Part shown: one piece after another, positions 26,456-38,579 of the stretch | Layout: each line of letters opens with the position of its first letter | How positions within the stretch are numbered: the first letter of the stretch is position 1 | Assembly (NCBI GenBank): GCA_033026295.1 | Contig: CM065182.1 | Span: 11,594,001-11,658,000, forward strand | Origin: Channa striata | Taxonomy: Eukaryota; Chordata; Actinopteri; Anabantiformes; Channidae | Length of the DNA stretch: 64,000 bases | Direction of reading: 5' to 3' | Translations under genes and position numbers: made by a program | Notes under the pieces: model-generated | What the model was told of the DNA's origin: nothing | What the model saw: the letters and a program-made list of their open reading frames with translations, nothing else | Databases searched by the model: none

Positions 26456-27855
26456 GCACTGTGACCTCTCTTTCCTGTGGAGGCAGAGGGCAGTCCATTA
26501 CCCAGAGTTCTTAGCGAGGCCAGCTGTCAGGGCCTCTGTCCAGTGTTTTCCAACTCAGACTGTGGGAAAGTGGGAACCCCAGTTTGTCCCACAAGGCTCA
26601 GTCATATCTAAAACCGCCCCCTTTTTCATCCTATTTCCTGGACCAGACATCTAAATATAATACACTCAGGGCTGTGCATTTCCTGACTCAGCCCAAAATA
26701 TAGCCGAGACATTAAACAAGCACTTCTCATTTCTCACTGCTTTTGTAGATTCAGGGAAAACATTTAGTCATTAAAAGGAACTTCCCAAGAATATGAGTAG
26801 CAAAACAAACACTTCACTAGAAAAACCCATGACATCCAGAAACAGATATCATTAGATTAATAAGCCTGGCACATTAAAGATATTTTATACTTTAGGATTT
26901 CAGTAAAATACAAAAGTTTTGCTGGATACTATTATGGATATGTGCCACTAGTTTTATTTCTTTGCATGAGCAGGAAAATGTGTAAGCGACTCTACCTGGC
27001 TGGTTGCATGTCTGGCTGAGTACAGCACTTAACCCCATCGCTGAATACCACACCACCATCAGGCCTGCAGCAGGCCATTACTGTTCAGGAAATATGCTGA
27101 ATTATTCAATCACTTCCTCTCTACAGGATGCACAGAGTCCGGTGAATATCACAGAAAGGGTGTGTGTATGCGTGTGTGTGTGTCTTTATATTGATGATGT
27201 GTGCAGATGAAGGATCTGTGCTTGAGTGTGTGCTTTAAAGTTGTGGTCATGACCTACATTAGGTTGTCTGCTTGCACTGGATTTTGCAGTTTTTGCTTCC
27301 AATTCATCTTACTACAATTTGCTTAAACCAGTAAATCATAATCTAATGATTGGATGCTGATTTTACCGTAGCTGTGGCGTTAGGTCATTATTACAGTATG
27401 TGACAGTCACCTGCATAATGCATGTGATGAATCTTTAACAGGTCTCAACTGTTGCGAGCTGTGGTCCACAGTGTGTTGGGAATGTCCCGTTAAGCACGTG
27501 AGACGGGATGCTAGGAGCTTCTGGTTCTGCAAATAAGCAGCGGGATTGGATGTCAGTGCAAACAAAGCCACATCCATGACTGTTGCTGGGTGTGGTCAGA
27601 GGTAAAGCCACACTGGAACTTTCTGCCTGAGACTGGAAAGTCATTCTTTAACCACTGCTCGTGTGCAGATGTTGCAGAGAGCACTTGAAAAACTGCCTTA
27701 AATATGACTCATGCTTTTGCAGAAATGGCCAGTTATTGACTTATTTTCCAAGATGCAAAAACCATCATGATGTGATCAGGCCATTACTTTAATTCACTTA
27801 AAAATGAAACAAAAGGACAAGGAGCTCATTCATTATTGAAAAGCTTTTCCTAATG

Positions 27856-28197
27856 AGCGGCACGGTGGTGGAGTGGTTAGTGCTGCCACCTCACAGAAGC
27901 TTCCCAGTTTGACTTCACCTGCCAGCTGTCGCTTTTCCGATTGGCGTTTGCATTTTCACCCGGTGCTTGCGTACGTTTCCTCTGGGTTCTCCAGTTTCCT
28001 CCCACAACCCAGACACGCATGTTGGGTTAACTGGTGACTGTAGAGTGTGAGTGTGAGTGTGAATGGTTGTCTGTCTGTGTATGTGTCTCTGTCCAGGGTG
28101 TCCCCCGCATCTCGCTCAGTGACTGAGAAACTGAAAGATCCAACATCCCATGACCCTGAACAGGATGAGCGGTTACAGATAATGGATGCATGGATGT
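27856..28197 (+). mobile_element. tRNA-related SINE-like repeat, near full length
   Basis: It starts GCGGCACGGTGGTGGAGTGG with TTAGTGCTGCCACCTCACAG. The A-box-like GGTGGAGTGGTTAG and a degenerate B-box (CCCAGTTTGACTTCACC, from a GGTTCGAACCC-type sequence) mark a tRNA-like head. The body follows the common teleost order: GTTTCCTCTGGGTTCTCCAG, TTCCTCCCACAACCC, GTTAACTGGTGACTG, GGTTGTCTGTCTGTGTATGT, GTCCAGGGTGTCCCCCGC, ACCCTGAACAGGATGAGCGG, and a GGATGCATGGATG tail. Many substitutions make it an old copy. The family name is not asserted. Confidence 0.8.
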
Positions 28198-30300
28198 TCC
28201 CAGTGCTGTCCCAAAATTTGGCTCTGGCTCGACTTCCGTGCGGGTCTGTCTCTGTGTTTTTGGGACTGTTGGATTGGGGCCTTCTTTCTTAATGAACCAC
28301 ACCATTTCTCCTGCTTTACCAAAACAAAACGGTCTAAAAGAGTCTCAAATGAGCATTTGAAATGTGGGCGGGGACATTTTTGTACTAAATGGCCGGTCTT
28401 AACCTTTGAGAGACGCCATTTGTTCATTTTTAACAGTGGGTCAGAAACACTTGTGCACTGCTGACATGGTCTGCTCACAAAAAAATTAAAATCCAACTTG
28501 AATTGAAAACATTGGCACATCCCCTCACTACACTGGTCATGAACAAGATTATTTTAATTTTCATTGTAAGTGGGCTAAAGCACTTGATTAAAAGTATTCG
28601 TACAGAAATTTGAATAGTGTAATTTCATTCTTTTAATAAACCATGTAACTTGGATAGATGCGATGCTTGTTGTCTGATGTTGTTCTCAGCGGTCCAAGGG
28701 AGCACTCAGGGAGTTTGTGTGTTTGCTCAGACGCATGAAAAATTAGACGGAACATTGGTCAGAAACAAACAAATGTTGAACATAATGCACTGTTTCAGAA
28801 GTTCCCTGTCAGCTAACGTCGGTTTTATATGATGTTTTACAAAAAAATGCATTTGAACATATTTAAATGAAGCAACTCTGAAATAATGGAAAATTCATTT
28901 GTTCAAGCTAGTAATATCACAATAGTCAATTTTTAAATTTGTTATAATACTTTCAAAAACTATTAATGTTGATATAATAAAATTGCAGCAGAGCCCAGTC
29001 CTTATATGTAAACTTAAAATATTTGTCATGAATGTAGAAGAATATAGTTTTATCACATATCCTTTCATTTTTTGATTTTAAAATCTTAGCTCTTGGTTGC
29101 AAATGCAATTTTTCCTTTAACCTTTCATTATACTGTCTGAGATCCCTTAGACATTTAAATCCACTTCTGGCTTCAAAACCTCTGTTACACACAGCTAAGT
29201 TACATTTATCTTTAAGAAAAGAAGGAGAAGCATTTTACTGGCACAAACATGGGGATCAGTGATTAGTAAGACACTCAATCAAGCTTCTTTCATGCGATGG
29301 AATGTTTGATAGTGAAAAGAAGCCACTATTGGGCTTTTCAATCTAAATCTAAATCTCAAAAATTGGCAACACTTGAATGAACATGAATTGAAACAGCAGG
29401 AATCATACATTCAAATTCAATGAGATTTCAGAATCAATGTTTCTGAGAACTCTAAATTAGAGCCACGCAAACTCTGTAATGTAAAGGGATTTTAATAGAA
29501 TGTTGCAATTTCCTTCAGCTCCCCAAACTCCACAGGCCATAATTTACATGAAAGTTTGTGAATGGGACTGAGACTGTTGTGAGTGTGACAACGTTAACAT
29601 CAGGATGAAACCAATGAAAGTGGGAGGGAGGGATGCTTGTGAATTCCACAGAGGAGATGGAAGAGTTTTGTCATCCCAGCAGCAGAAACAGGAAGTGAGT
29701 TAAAACCTCTCTCCTGACCTTTTGACCCCTGCACATAACATTCCCACCCTCCCCCATCCCTGCAGCTGTGTGAAGCTCTCTCTCACTCCCTCGATCTCCT
29801 ACATTTCCTGTAAAAAAGTCCAACTCCATGAATCTCCACTGTTCAGTTCCTTTTTTTTCCATCTGTGTGAACTTCAGAAACAACATTGCCTAAGACGTTC
29901 ATAAAATGCTTTATGGTTTAAATCATTTTGCCTTGACGGCATGTGATTTAAAGCGAGGCTGCCTGAGCTTTTGATTCAGCTGGGTTATTCTGCTGCTACT
30001 TGAAACCACAGTCTGCATTGTCTGTTTATGAGTTTCCTGTCAAGCATCCAGGGTAAATATTTCCTGTTTGCCTTAATGCCACAAGTTTTGAGACATTCCT
30101 CTTTTCTGTGATAGAAGAAAACCTCAGACATTGTTTATTAATAAACTGAGCAGTCTGTGATGTCTTACTGATTTGCAAATGCTATTATGTAGGTAAAAGT
30201 AGTTAAAATGGTAGATTTCCGACTGCCATGTCAGTTTGATGGGAACATATGCGGGTATGATGTATAAAATAAAATAAAATTAGAGTGACTTACAAACGCG
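28198..30300. other. gene-free stretch
   Basis: No credible gene. The short frames at 28027-28520 overlap each other on both strands and partly lie in the repeat. The remainder is AT-rich with no structure that I can support. Confidence 0.55.
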
Positions 30301-30304
30301 ACGG

Positions 30305-30505
30305 CTGTAGCTATGGTGGTTTGATCCCCAGTCCCTCCTTGCTACATGTTGAAGTCTCCTTGGGCAAGACACTGAACCCCAAGTTGGTCCCGGTGGGTCA
30401 GGTGAGCACCCTGCATAGGAGCCATCGCCACTGGTGTGTGTGTGTGTGTGAATGAGAAGCTCCTTTGTAAAGTGCTTTGAATAAAAGTGCTATATAAACA
30501 GGCAT
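30305..30505 (+). mobile_element. tRNA-related SINE-like repeat (second type)
   Basis: GTGGTTTGATCCCCAGTCCC resembles a tRNA B-box. It is followed by CTCCTTGGGCAAGACACTGA, CCCCAAGTTGGTCCCGGTGG, an internal TG run, GAATGAGAAGCTCC, TTTGTAAAGTGCTTTGAAT and AAAAGTGCTATATAAA. That order, ending in AAGCGCTATATAA, is characteristic of a common teleost SINE tail. Confidence 0.75.
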
Positions 30506-30673
30506 TTGCCAAGACAGAAAGTGATGTCAGACATCAGTGACCGAAAGAGTGTAACAGGTATATGTTTTTGGCACAAATAATTTCTATTACAACAAACTTG
30601 TTTTTTAGTGCTTTTACTAGTTATCAATTATAACCATGAATATTTGAAAAAAGAATGTGTCAGCAACTATTCA

Positions 30674-30760
30674 CCAAGTGCCCTTGAGTAAGACACTGAA
30701 TCCCCCACCTCATAAGCTGCTGTTTTGTAGTCAGTGCTGACCCCTGACCTTTTCTCTTTT
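30674..30760 (+). mobile_element. SINE or LINE-tail fragment
   Basis: CCAAGTGCCCTTGAGTAAGA, CACTGAATCCCCC, AGCTGCTGTTTTGTAGTCAG and GCTGACCCCTGACC repeat the 'leads to CACTGAACCCC' motif seen 300 bp earlier but with a different downstream part. Probably a separate insertion; ends are uncertain. Confidence 0.45.
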
Positions 30761-32231
30761 GTATCCTGTTTTTTTCCTGCCCATTCATGGCTATAATCTG
30801 GAGTATTGAGTGTGTGTGTGTGTGTGTGAGGCTGATGTCTTAGTGAGAGTCCTTGCTGGTAGTAGGGCACCAGGATCATCCCTGTAAATGCAAGAATCAT
30901 TTTTGGAGTGATTGACAGCTGCATGGGTGTTTGATGGACAGGTGTTTTGTTTTCCGAGGGGCTGTGAGGGCGACTCCCAGGGGCAACAACAAGGCCCACG
31001 GTGGAGCTGCACATGTCGGTGAGGACAGAGGGTCGGCCGCTCACCTCTGGACTTTAAAAGAGCAGTCAAAGGTCATCAACAGCCTGTCTCATCAGTGGAC
31101 GGATGGAAGTCAGTTTCATGTGTGTTTGCAAATGCATGGTAACCGCTTAAATAACCCAGTTTTGCAAGATGGATGTTCACACCTGCTGTGCCCATAAAAA
31201 TATTCAACCCTCATTGAATCACAGTTGATTTAGTTTTGCTTTTTGAGAAAAAAATACTAAAAAGCCACTCAAGTAATGGCAGATTACACACTAAACAGCC
31301 CAACACAGACAGGCAGACTATGAGTGGAAAGTCATGCAGGCAAAAAGAAATCTACATTAATTAAACAGCTAAGAGTTTAAAAACAGGCAAAAGCAAAGGT
31401 CTCATCCCCTCTAACGTAACCCACCTAAATCATCACTGGTGCAGCCAGTTGTTTTTGGAATACAAAACGCACAATCCTGAATCCAGTGACTGTGTTTGTA
31501 CAGTATTATGTGATTTGCTATCCTGACAATAGCAACAAAACGTTATGACAACAAAGAACTCACAAAGCAACTCAAAACTTAGATAATTACAAAAGAATGT
31601 CCTTGGAATATCCTTGTAAAATTTACTGAATTTTCTTTCGATTTGACAGAATAGTTGGTGCAACTGTACAGTTGGGTTCCTGTGCAATTAGAGGTGATTT
31701 CCCTTGTTTCTAGATCACTCACTTCATGAACTCTGCTTTCTTCTGTTGTGATGATTTTAAGAGAGATATTTTATTTTGGAAATCCCCACAGCTCTTGGTC
31801 TTATTAGGAACACAAAAGAGGTTTGGGACTAAATGAATCATCCTTGGCACTTTGGCAATAATTTCAGGGCCGTGTCATCCTCCAACATGTCAACAAGTCC
31901 TAAATCAAACACCAGTGGGCAGGTATCCAGCAGCTAGAAAAAAAGGGTTGCAGCATGGATGTATACACACAGCATTGGTCAGTGGGATTCAACCTGCAAC
32001 CCCCTGTGTACAGCACCAAATACAAACTCTCACAAATCCAGCACTGGCCTAATAGGTTTATTGGTAAAAGCTTGTGAAAGGAAAAATTCATGCATTATGC
32101 AATTTTACACCAGCACCATCTACTGACTGTTGGTGTGATATAAAGTAGTCTGAGTGTGTATGCGTCTGTGAGTATGTGTGTACTTTAATCTGTGTGCCTG
32201 GTGATGTTTGTACACATTCAGATTCAGACTC

Positions 32232-32254
32232 TGTGTGTGTGTGTGTGTGTGTGT
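32232..32254. repeat. (TG)n microsatellite
   Basis: About 11 uninterrupted TG units. Confidence 0.85.
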
Positions 32255-32459
32255 GGCTCCAGAGGGAAATGTGTAAGGGTGGAAGATGCAAAAAGCTCTG
32301 CATTAATGCACTTTGATTTGAGATGATGAACAGAAAGGTTGTGCGTTTTCATTTCACCAAGGCTGCATGCCCACACACACACAGACACACACACAAACTA
32401 CACACTTAGGTCTCATTTCTCTTCCTCTAATAATCTTTTGTGTGTCTCTCTCACACTTG

Positions 32460-32492
32460 CACACACACACACGCACACACACACACACACAC
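32460..32492. repeat. (CA)n microsatellite with one CG interruption
   Basis: About 16 CA units broken once by CG. Confidence 0.85.
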
Positions 32493-35400
32493 ATCTTTAT
32501 TCACTTGGAAGCCATTAGTGTGACCCAGCCTTGATTACTTATTTATGGGCCCAACAGAGTAAAGTGAGGGGAGTGGAGTACCAGGGGGCCTCATTTATAA
32601 AACCATTGTTTGACTTCACCCAGATCTTACCACAGTTAATGTTATCATTTCTAACAATGTCAGGAAAAAAATATTTGAGTTCTATCCATAGCTTTAAAAT
32701 GGCCAATTTCCAGAGATCATGAGATGTTATAACATGGTATCGACTGAGTTAAGTCTGACTGAATCAGGTGGGGGGGGGGTAACACGCGGGTGTCCACGGT
32801 TCACTTCTACATGGACAGTGTTAGCTGCCTGACAGTTTTATGAACATTATATTCTCCTGGTGGAATATTACAGAACCTGTATTTTATTTTCATGGCCAAA
32901 TAACAAACACTGGAATTATTATCTAATCAATCAAATCTTAATGTTTTGATGATAAGATCACAAACTCACTTCTTCAGTCATAATAAGTCTTGTTTATTTG
33001 GAAACTCCTTTTTATTGGTTCATCTTTAGCCAGGAGGGTAGCAGCAGCCACACCACACCGAGAGGAAAAATAAAGAAAATCAAAAAGGCAAACAACAACA
33101 TCAGTGCTTTTTATCGCATCTGCAAAATAAATACTTAACTCATCAACATCATGATTATTGTTATTGGTATTGTTGCAACCATTTAAATAAATATGCGCGA
33201 AGCAATACCAGCAATGAAACGGAAAGTGTGAAATACATGTTGTTCCATATATAATATATTCATTTTAGATAGATTTCTATATATATTTGTTCCATATAAT
33301 CTCCTTAAATTCTTTTGTAACATACAAGATGCCAATTTGTACCAGAAGCGATGCTTACTAAGACACAAGAGGAGAAGTGTAGTGGTTATACCGGCAGCCT
33401 GCGTACATACAGCATCAGACAGGTTCCTGACATGAACTCTGGTCCTTAGAGAGGAATGTTGGAGACACTTGGAAATGTTTCAGAAATTCAAAGATGTATA
33501 TGTCATAGCTGTTTTTTGTACATACAGATACACACAGTTTAATCGTAGAAATGGAAGTGAAAGAAATTACTTTGATGTAGCTTGTAGCATGTAGCTTGTA
33601 TATCTTTAAGATGCAGAATTTTTATTAATTAAAACCTAACTACTACTTTCTAACTACAATGTGTAGTGAACTAAGTCTCTTATCAATTCTCCTAAAGGTT
33701 TATTTAATATTATCCATTATATCGATGATACCTATTTTTCATAATAAGAATGTGTGTTTTAATTTGGGGTTTTCAAAACAACATATCTGAAAAGACATAC
33801 TGTAAAGCAGTTTAAAACAAATTAAGACCAATAAAATTAGCCGTAACAAAATCCAGTTTTTTTAAATGACAATCATCTGATGTTGATTTCATCTGTGCCA
33901 ACGATTCACGGCTTGAATCATTCTGTGTGTATCTGTCGTACTTACAAAACGCTGCATTATGAAAGAGGTTATGACTGAACTGCAACTGTATTTTACTGAA
34001 CACAGAAATTAAAAATGTGCATCATTTTTCTCCGAAACATCATCCAGATGAGATAGAAAAACAACCCGGGTACAAATTAATGTCATCTCCACAAGCACCA
34101 AGATCTGACTGAATCTTTCCAGCCAACGTAGAGAAGACAGTGTGTGCGTCTGTGTAGAACCCATCTGAGCCCATGCCCATAGAAATAAGGTCAAATTTGA
34201 AAACAATTTCATTTAGAAAGATTCATCTCCACACTAGTGTTATCGAACACCACAAATCAAAACTTACATTAACTTTTACAGTTGAAGGCGTGTGCAGACA
34301 GAGCACACGGCCACCAAATGGTTTTCTGCGGCTTTTTGAAGCATTGTCATTCACAAGAGCATGCATGCAGGATAGAATGTGCCAGCGAATTACAATAAAC
34401 GGCTCCCATAAAAGCATACATCAGTGTTTTTGAAAAGCTCAGTGTCTCTTGACTGACTTTTAAATATTCCACTTGTTCTGATTTGGGTGGTTGAAAACAC
34501 TAACTGTGGATGAAATGCCAAAAATGTTTTCAAATTTATGAGCACTGATTTGGACTTAATGTCAACCTCATGGATTTGCATCAATAGGTGTGAATAACAT
34601 AGATTATGATTTTTGGTTGTCAGTATTTATTATAATAATAATTAATATTTTATATTGTGTCAAAGGTGAAGGTGGAAAAATTGCAACATTAAAAATAAGA
34701 CTACGTTGAGCGTGTCCTCCACATTTGCCAACCCGTCTTAAAGTGAAACCAGTGATGAACACAGAAACATTTGGGACAACATTCACACAACCTGAAAACA
34801 GAAGCAAATTACGTTAATAAAACATTTCAAACCTCGAAGAGAATGAAACGGTTAAGATGCATAAAATAACATAGTGTAGACAAATTATGGTCAGTGATTG
34901 TGATTGTGAAAGGCTGAAGCTACCTGCATCAGTACGTGGAATTGTGTAACGATGATGTGATTGTCTGTTTTAGAGATGATGCAAAAACTGTAGGATGCAG
35001 CTTCTTGATTCCACCTTTTGCTGGAAGCAATTTGATAATCTGGCAAACAGTTTGTTGAAATACTTGGTCCTTTATTTTAAAGTGCATTGATCTGTTTTAT
35101 GGAGCAAAAAGTTCATGATTTAGTTGGGAATGTATCTGCATTGATGTTAGATACACATCCTAGTTTTGTTCACTTTCGAGCTGGTAGAAAATTGGCTTTT
35201 GAGGCTAAATATGGATTCAGTCTCAAAAAGGTTATACAGAAAAGTTCAAAACCAACTTATAATATCGAGCTATGAGGGACCTTGTGAAGAGTCAAACTTG
35301 CTGTCAGTTGTCCCAAAAGTTTCTGATATGATCACAAGTGGACAATAAATAAGGAAATGTTCACTATAATGGAAAACCGCTAATAATATCAATCTTATAG

Positions 35401-36036
35401 AAACAAAATAAAGCAGAATAAAAATAGTTATACAGCCCATATTTACATATAAAAATATAGCAAAGTAACATTTAACAAATCAGGTCAGTGTGTGTGTCTG
35501 TGCTTACAGTAGGTGACACATCCTGACACACACACACGCAGAAAAGCCCATATGCACCCGAACATTAACACACACACTGAAAAACATGTACAAGCATACA
35601 AACAAGCACACACACATCCATCCACCTGACGTATGAGTTGGTTTTTTTTTTTGTCAGCTTTGAATCCGTCCTCTGATGCCCCACGAACTGTGTGTTAATA
35701 AAGTCATATGACTTCACGGCAAGATCAGAATCCTCTTTTTTTTACATTGTTCAATCAACCATCTCCTCATCAACCACATCTATTCTCCATCTGCCAAACA
35801 CTAAAGCTCCATTCTCCATCCTGTCCCCTCTCCTCCCTCTTGCCCATGCCCTATACTTCTCCACCCCATTAAGAGCTATCATGAAACTAATTGCCTGTTT
35901 GATCAACTCTCTGTGGACCAGCAACTGGAAGCTTTTAGCCTTCTGAGCGTAAGAAGAAAGACGGATGAAACAGGAGGGATATGGGTGTGTGGAAATAATA
36001 AACCTCATCTCAGTTGGCTTTTGGTGGTTGGACTGT

Positions 36037-36047
36037 TTTATTTTATT
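36037..36047 (-). terminator. overlapping AATAAA polyadenylation signals
   Basis: The complement reads AATAAAATAAA, two overlapping canonical hexamers, in the right orientation and distance to end the spry3 transcript. A T-rich stretch lies on the plus strand immediately above (36053-36061), so the A-rich flank is upstream on the minus strand. Confidence 0.4.
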
Positions 36048-37299
36048 AGAGATTTTTTTTTATCTAAAAAACAAAGCTACTCTTTCTCCCCTGAACGTCA
36101 ATATGGACCAACTTGTTACCGAGAGTGAGACTGGCAGATTGTGAGAAAAGATATGTTTTCTCTTGATTCGAGGATGGGATGAGAATGGAGGAGTGGAATA
36201 ATTGAGGTGGAGGAGGGAGAGAGAGATTGAGGTGAGGTCAGTGAAGGAGGTCAGTTGGAGGAGGGAGGTTGGCGACAGACTGACTTCGAGAGGAAACCCG
36301 ACCAGGCCGTCAGAGATCCACTGAAGTGGCACTGCTAAAAATAAGACAAGGGAGGCTTCTTCTGCTGACAAAACAGCATACACACAGGCTCTATACACTG
36401 GTTGTTGTACATTAGGAGGACACACACTTACAGACACACACGCCACCTAATCACAATGGATGTACCCTCCCTCTGGTTAAATAATCCCCCCATTTCAACT
36501 CTCGGCTGACGAGGAAAACATTGTCCAACTACCTCACAGTGCTTTTCCTTTACAAGAGCTTAATAGCATCAAAGATCTCATAGTTTGAACAGTGCATGGT
36601 CCCTTTTTGGTGCAAAACTGTTGTATGTGTTCTCAGGTTTGTTCTCAGGTTATGCCTTAGTTTTGCTCCGAAAATTTAAATGAATAACAGTTGTGTTTTT
36701 TTTTTGTTGTTTTTTTTCACCCTTAACCTTGATCAGAGTTTTCTAAATGTCTGTTTTCTCTACATTCTAAGTCTCTCACACGTCTTTCTTTCTAGAGGAC
36801 AGGAACTCTGTAAGCACAGACCATCATGGGCATCTTTCCTTGTTGGTTTGGTGCGTTGCCACGTCTGTGCTCTGTGCATTCTATCTGCAAAGTTTAGGGA
36901 AGAAGGGGGATTCAATGGTAAATAAATAGATTTTAAGACACACAGATTACTTCACAGACTGCAAAGAGAGGTGATTTCTGTCTGAACGTCTTGGTTAAGG
37001 TTCCACGGCAACCCAGCAAAGCACATCAGCTTTTTCTCCTTTTTGTTTTTAGGCATGAAGTCTCAAAGACATGAACAGGCACAGTAAAGCTTTGGTCCCT
37101 CCTGAACTGGAGAAGAAGGAATTTCAAGGTACATAAGGTGAACCACACGTGGTTGGTCAGTTGATTTGTTGGCTTTGTTATATGCAGGTAGGAGGGTCAC
37201 AATGGCATTGTCATCGCAATGTTGACAATTGATTGGTGACAGCGTTGCTTTGGCGACAACTGAGGGGAATTGGAGTTACCTGGCACCCATCCAAGCTTG
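36037..37299 (-). other. spry3: probable spry3 3' UTR with tandem poly(A) signals
   Basis: After the TGA at 37302-37300 the first canonical poly(A) signals I see on the minus strand are overlapping AATAAA hexamers, the complement of TTTATTTTATT at 36037-36047. A 3' UTR of about 1.25 kb would be normal for a Sprouty mRNA. Within it, about 36160-36310 is strongly purine-rich on the plus strand, so a transcript would be CU-rich there. The end is inferred from the hexamers only; a non-canonical signal nearer the stop is possible. Confidence 0.4.
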
Positions 37300-38220
37300 T
37301 CATAATGGCTTCTCCAGATTTTTGCTGCGGAGTGAAGGGTGACCAGGGTTTGGGTTGGAAGCAGAGATCTTGCGGCACACAGTGTTGGTGTTACTGCACC
37401 TGCAGCCGGGGCGCGTGGCCCTGTCGTGGGCACACTGGCACAGGGCAAGGCACAGCCTGGCAGGGGGGTAGCAGCAGAGGCAAGGCAGGCAAAGTGTCAG
37501 CAGCCCCATTGTGCCCCAGCGGGCACAGGCATGGGCTGAAGCACAGGAGCATGGCCGGTCGGCGCAGTTATCTTCGTCGTCCTGGGCAGAGCAGTGATAG
37601 AATAAGCCTTTGACGCAGCACAAGCAGGTGCCATACTCCACAGCGCTCTCAGCAGAGCACAGACAGCGCTGTCCACAGGCCCAGCAGGAAGGCAGGTGGC
37701 GGGGGGCACAGCACTCTTGGCACTTACAGCGACCACACCTCTCACAGATGAACAAATGACGGCCCAGCTCAGCCTCGTCCTCTGTCAGGCCTTTACCCAA
37801 GGAAGCGTCTGGCTTGAATTCTCCTTTAGGCTGAGAACGAACCACTGAGCCTAAGCCAGAGTGAGATGGTGTCAAACCTGCCAGTAACCGCTGGTCTGAG
37901 GTGGCACTGGTCCGAGACATGGAGGAGCTTATGGTACTGGAACGGCTCAGGTGGGCCAAGTGAGCTTGCTGCTGCTGACTTTGGCTGTGGGGAAGGGCAG
38001 AGTGGAAGGATGGCTGCGGGTGATGGGTGTGTACCCCGTGAGGGTAACGGTCATCATGGGCATAAAAAAATCCAGACTGAGATGCCGGTTCCAGTGCCAC
38101 GGGCCTCTCCACATAGTCATTGTTGGCCCGGATGGCACGTATCTGGTCAAGCGACAGCACTGGGACTTGCTGAAGGTCCATCCCGTCCAGCTCCATCCTG
38201 AAGGAATGAGCAGGGTCCAT
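37300..38220 (-). CDS. spry3: Sprouty homolog 3, RTK/FGF signalling antagonist
   Basis: The 306-residue product is a Sprouty protein, a family of membrane-associated, inducible antagonists of receptor tyrosine kinase/Ras-MAPK signalling. Visible parts: the N-terminal CBL/SH2-binding tyrosine motif NDYVERP (Tyr36); a Gln/His-rich linker (residues 64-90); a Ser-rich stretch (92-108) followed by DQRLLAGLTPSHSG; and the C-terminal Cys-rich Sprouty domain (about 159-282) with HLFICERCGRCKC, CLCSAES, YGTCLCCVKGLFYHC, DEDNCADRPCSC and NTVCRKIS. NDYVERP, SSSMS...SDQRLLA, HLFICE and NTVCRKIS fit SPRY3 better than SPRY1, SPRY2 or SPRY4 as I recall them; mammalian SPRY3 is about 288 residues. The first ATG is preceded by an in-frame stop (complement of 38251-38253), so the frame cannot extend upstream in this exon. 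Met9 (38196) and Met14 (38181) are possible alternative starts. The intronless CDS fits the family. No frameshift or missing core cysteine is evident. Confidence 0.92.
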   Translation of the reverse strand: MDPAHSFRMELDGMDLQQVPVLSLDQIRAIRANNDYVERPVALEPASQSGFFYAHDDRYPHGVHTHHPQPSFHSALPHSQSQQQQAHLAHLSRSSTISSSMSRTSATSDQRLLAGLTPSHSGLGSVVRSQPKGEFKPDASLGKGLTEDEAELGRHLFICERCGRCKCQECCAPRHLPSCWACGQRCLCSAESAVEYGTCLCCVKGLFYHCSAQDDEDNCADRPCSCASAHACARWGTMGLLTLCLPCLCCYPPARLCLALCQCAHDRATRPGCRCSNTNTVCRKISASNPNPGHPSLRSKNLEKPL

Positions 38221-38306
38221 CCTGGTGAGCCAGACCAGGTGGCACCAGGACTACAGGCCGGGGCTGGGGCAAGGTGCTCCCAACAGTCACGGCACATCAG
38301 ATAAAC
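38221..38306 (-). other. spry3: spry3 5' UTR segment and 3' splice acceptor
   Basis: On the minus strand the sequence before the start codon reads through a pyrimidine-rich tract (complement of about 38309-38331, TTTTTCTCTTCCTGTTACTC) into CAG|G, with the acceptor AG at 38307-38308. This makes 38306 the likely first base of the coding exon and leaves 86 nt of 5' UTR before the ATG. Sprouty genes usually carry one or more noncoding 5' exons spliced to a single coding exon. The matching upstream exon and promoter should lie at higher coordinates, but I could not identify them. Confidence 0.6.
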
Positions 38307-38579
38307 CTGGAGTAACAGGAAGAGAAAAATTTACAGGGATTAGTAATCATGAATTGTCAACAGTGGTTTCAACAGAGTATTTATTTTAAGTATTTTTATT
38401 TAAATGTGTATGTACTCTTTATTTAAATAATGTTTAGAAGAAGTCATTAAGTTTGTTGTTCAATTTAATCCTGTATGTACAAGGTTTAATTCACAATTTG
38501 TCATTCATTCACAGTTAAAAACCGCCCGACAAAATAAAACACAGAAATTACAGAGAATCAAAAATGTTTGTTTGAATTT

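Larger units (their letters stand above)
23651..27855. other. gene-free AT-rich stretch with TG microsatellites
   Basis: No credible gene. AT-rich with (GT)n at 24452-24468, 25630-25667 and a long one at 26389-26452. No other structure stands out. Confidence 0.6.
30761..36036. other. gene-free AT-rich stretch downstream of spry3
   Basis: No credible gene. Microsatellites lie at about 30810-30828, 32232-32254 and 32460-32492 and a CA-rich interspersed stretch at about 35470-35625. From about 32.9 to 35.5 kb the sequence is AT-rich and featureless to the eye. Confidence 0.55.

Noticed and set aside
26391..26654. Frame beginning with a long Cys-Val run
   Set aside because: Direct translation of a (GT)n microsatellite.
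30305..30505. Possible functional tRNA gene from the B-box-like GGTTTGATCCCC
   Set aside because: No cloverleaf can be drawn around it and the downstream sequence follows a SINE body and tail.
37233..37613. 126-codon plus-strand frame across the spry3 3' half
   Set aside because: Antisense shadow of the cysteine-rich domain; Cys/Gly/Trp-rich composition arises from the opposite strand's codons.
37947..38304. Open frames of 111-117 codons on both strands overlapping the spry3 5' half
   Set aside because: They are alternative-frame shadows of the GC-rich spry3 coding exon and show no family motif.
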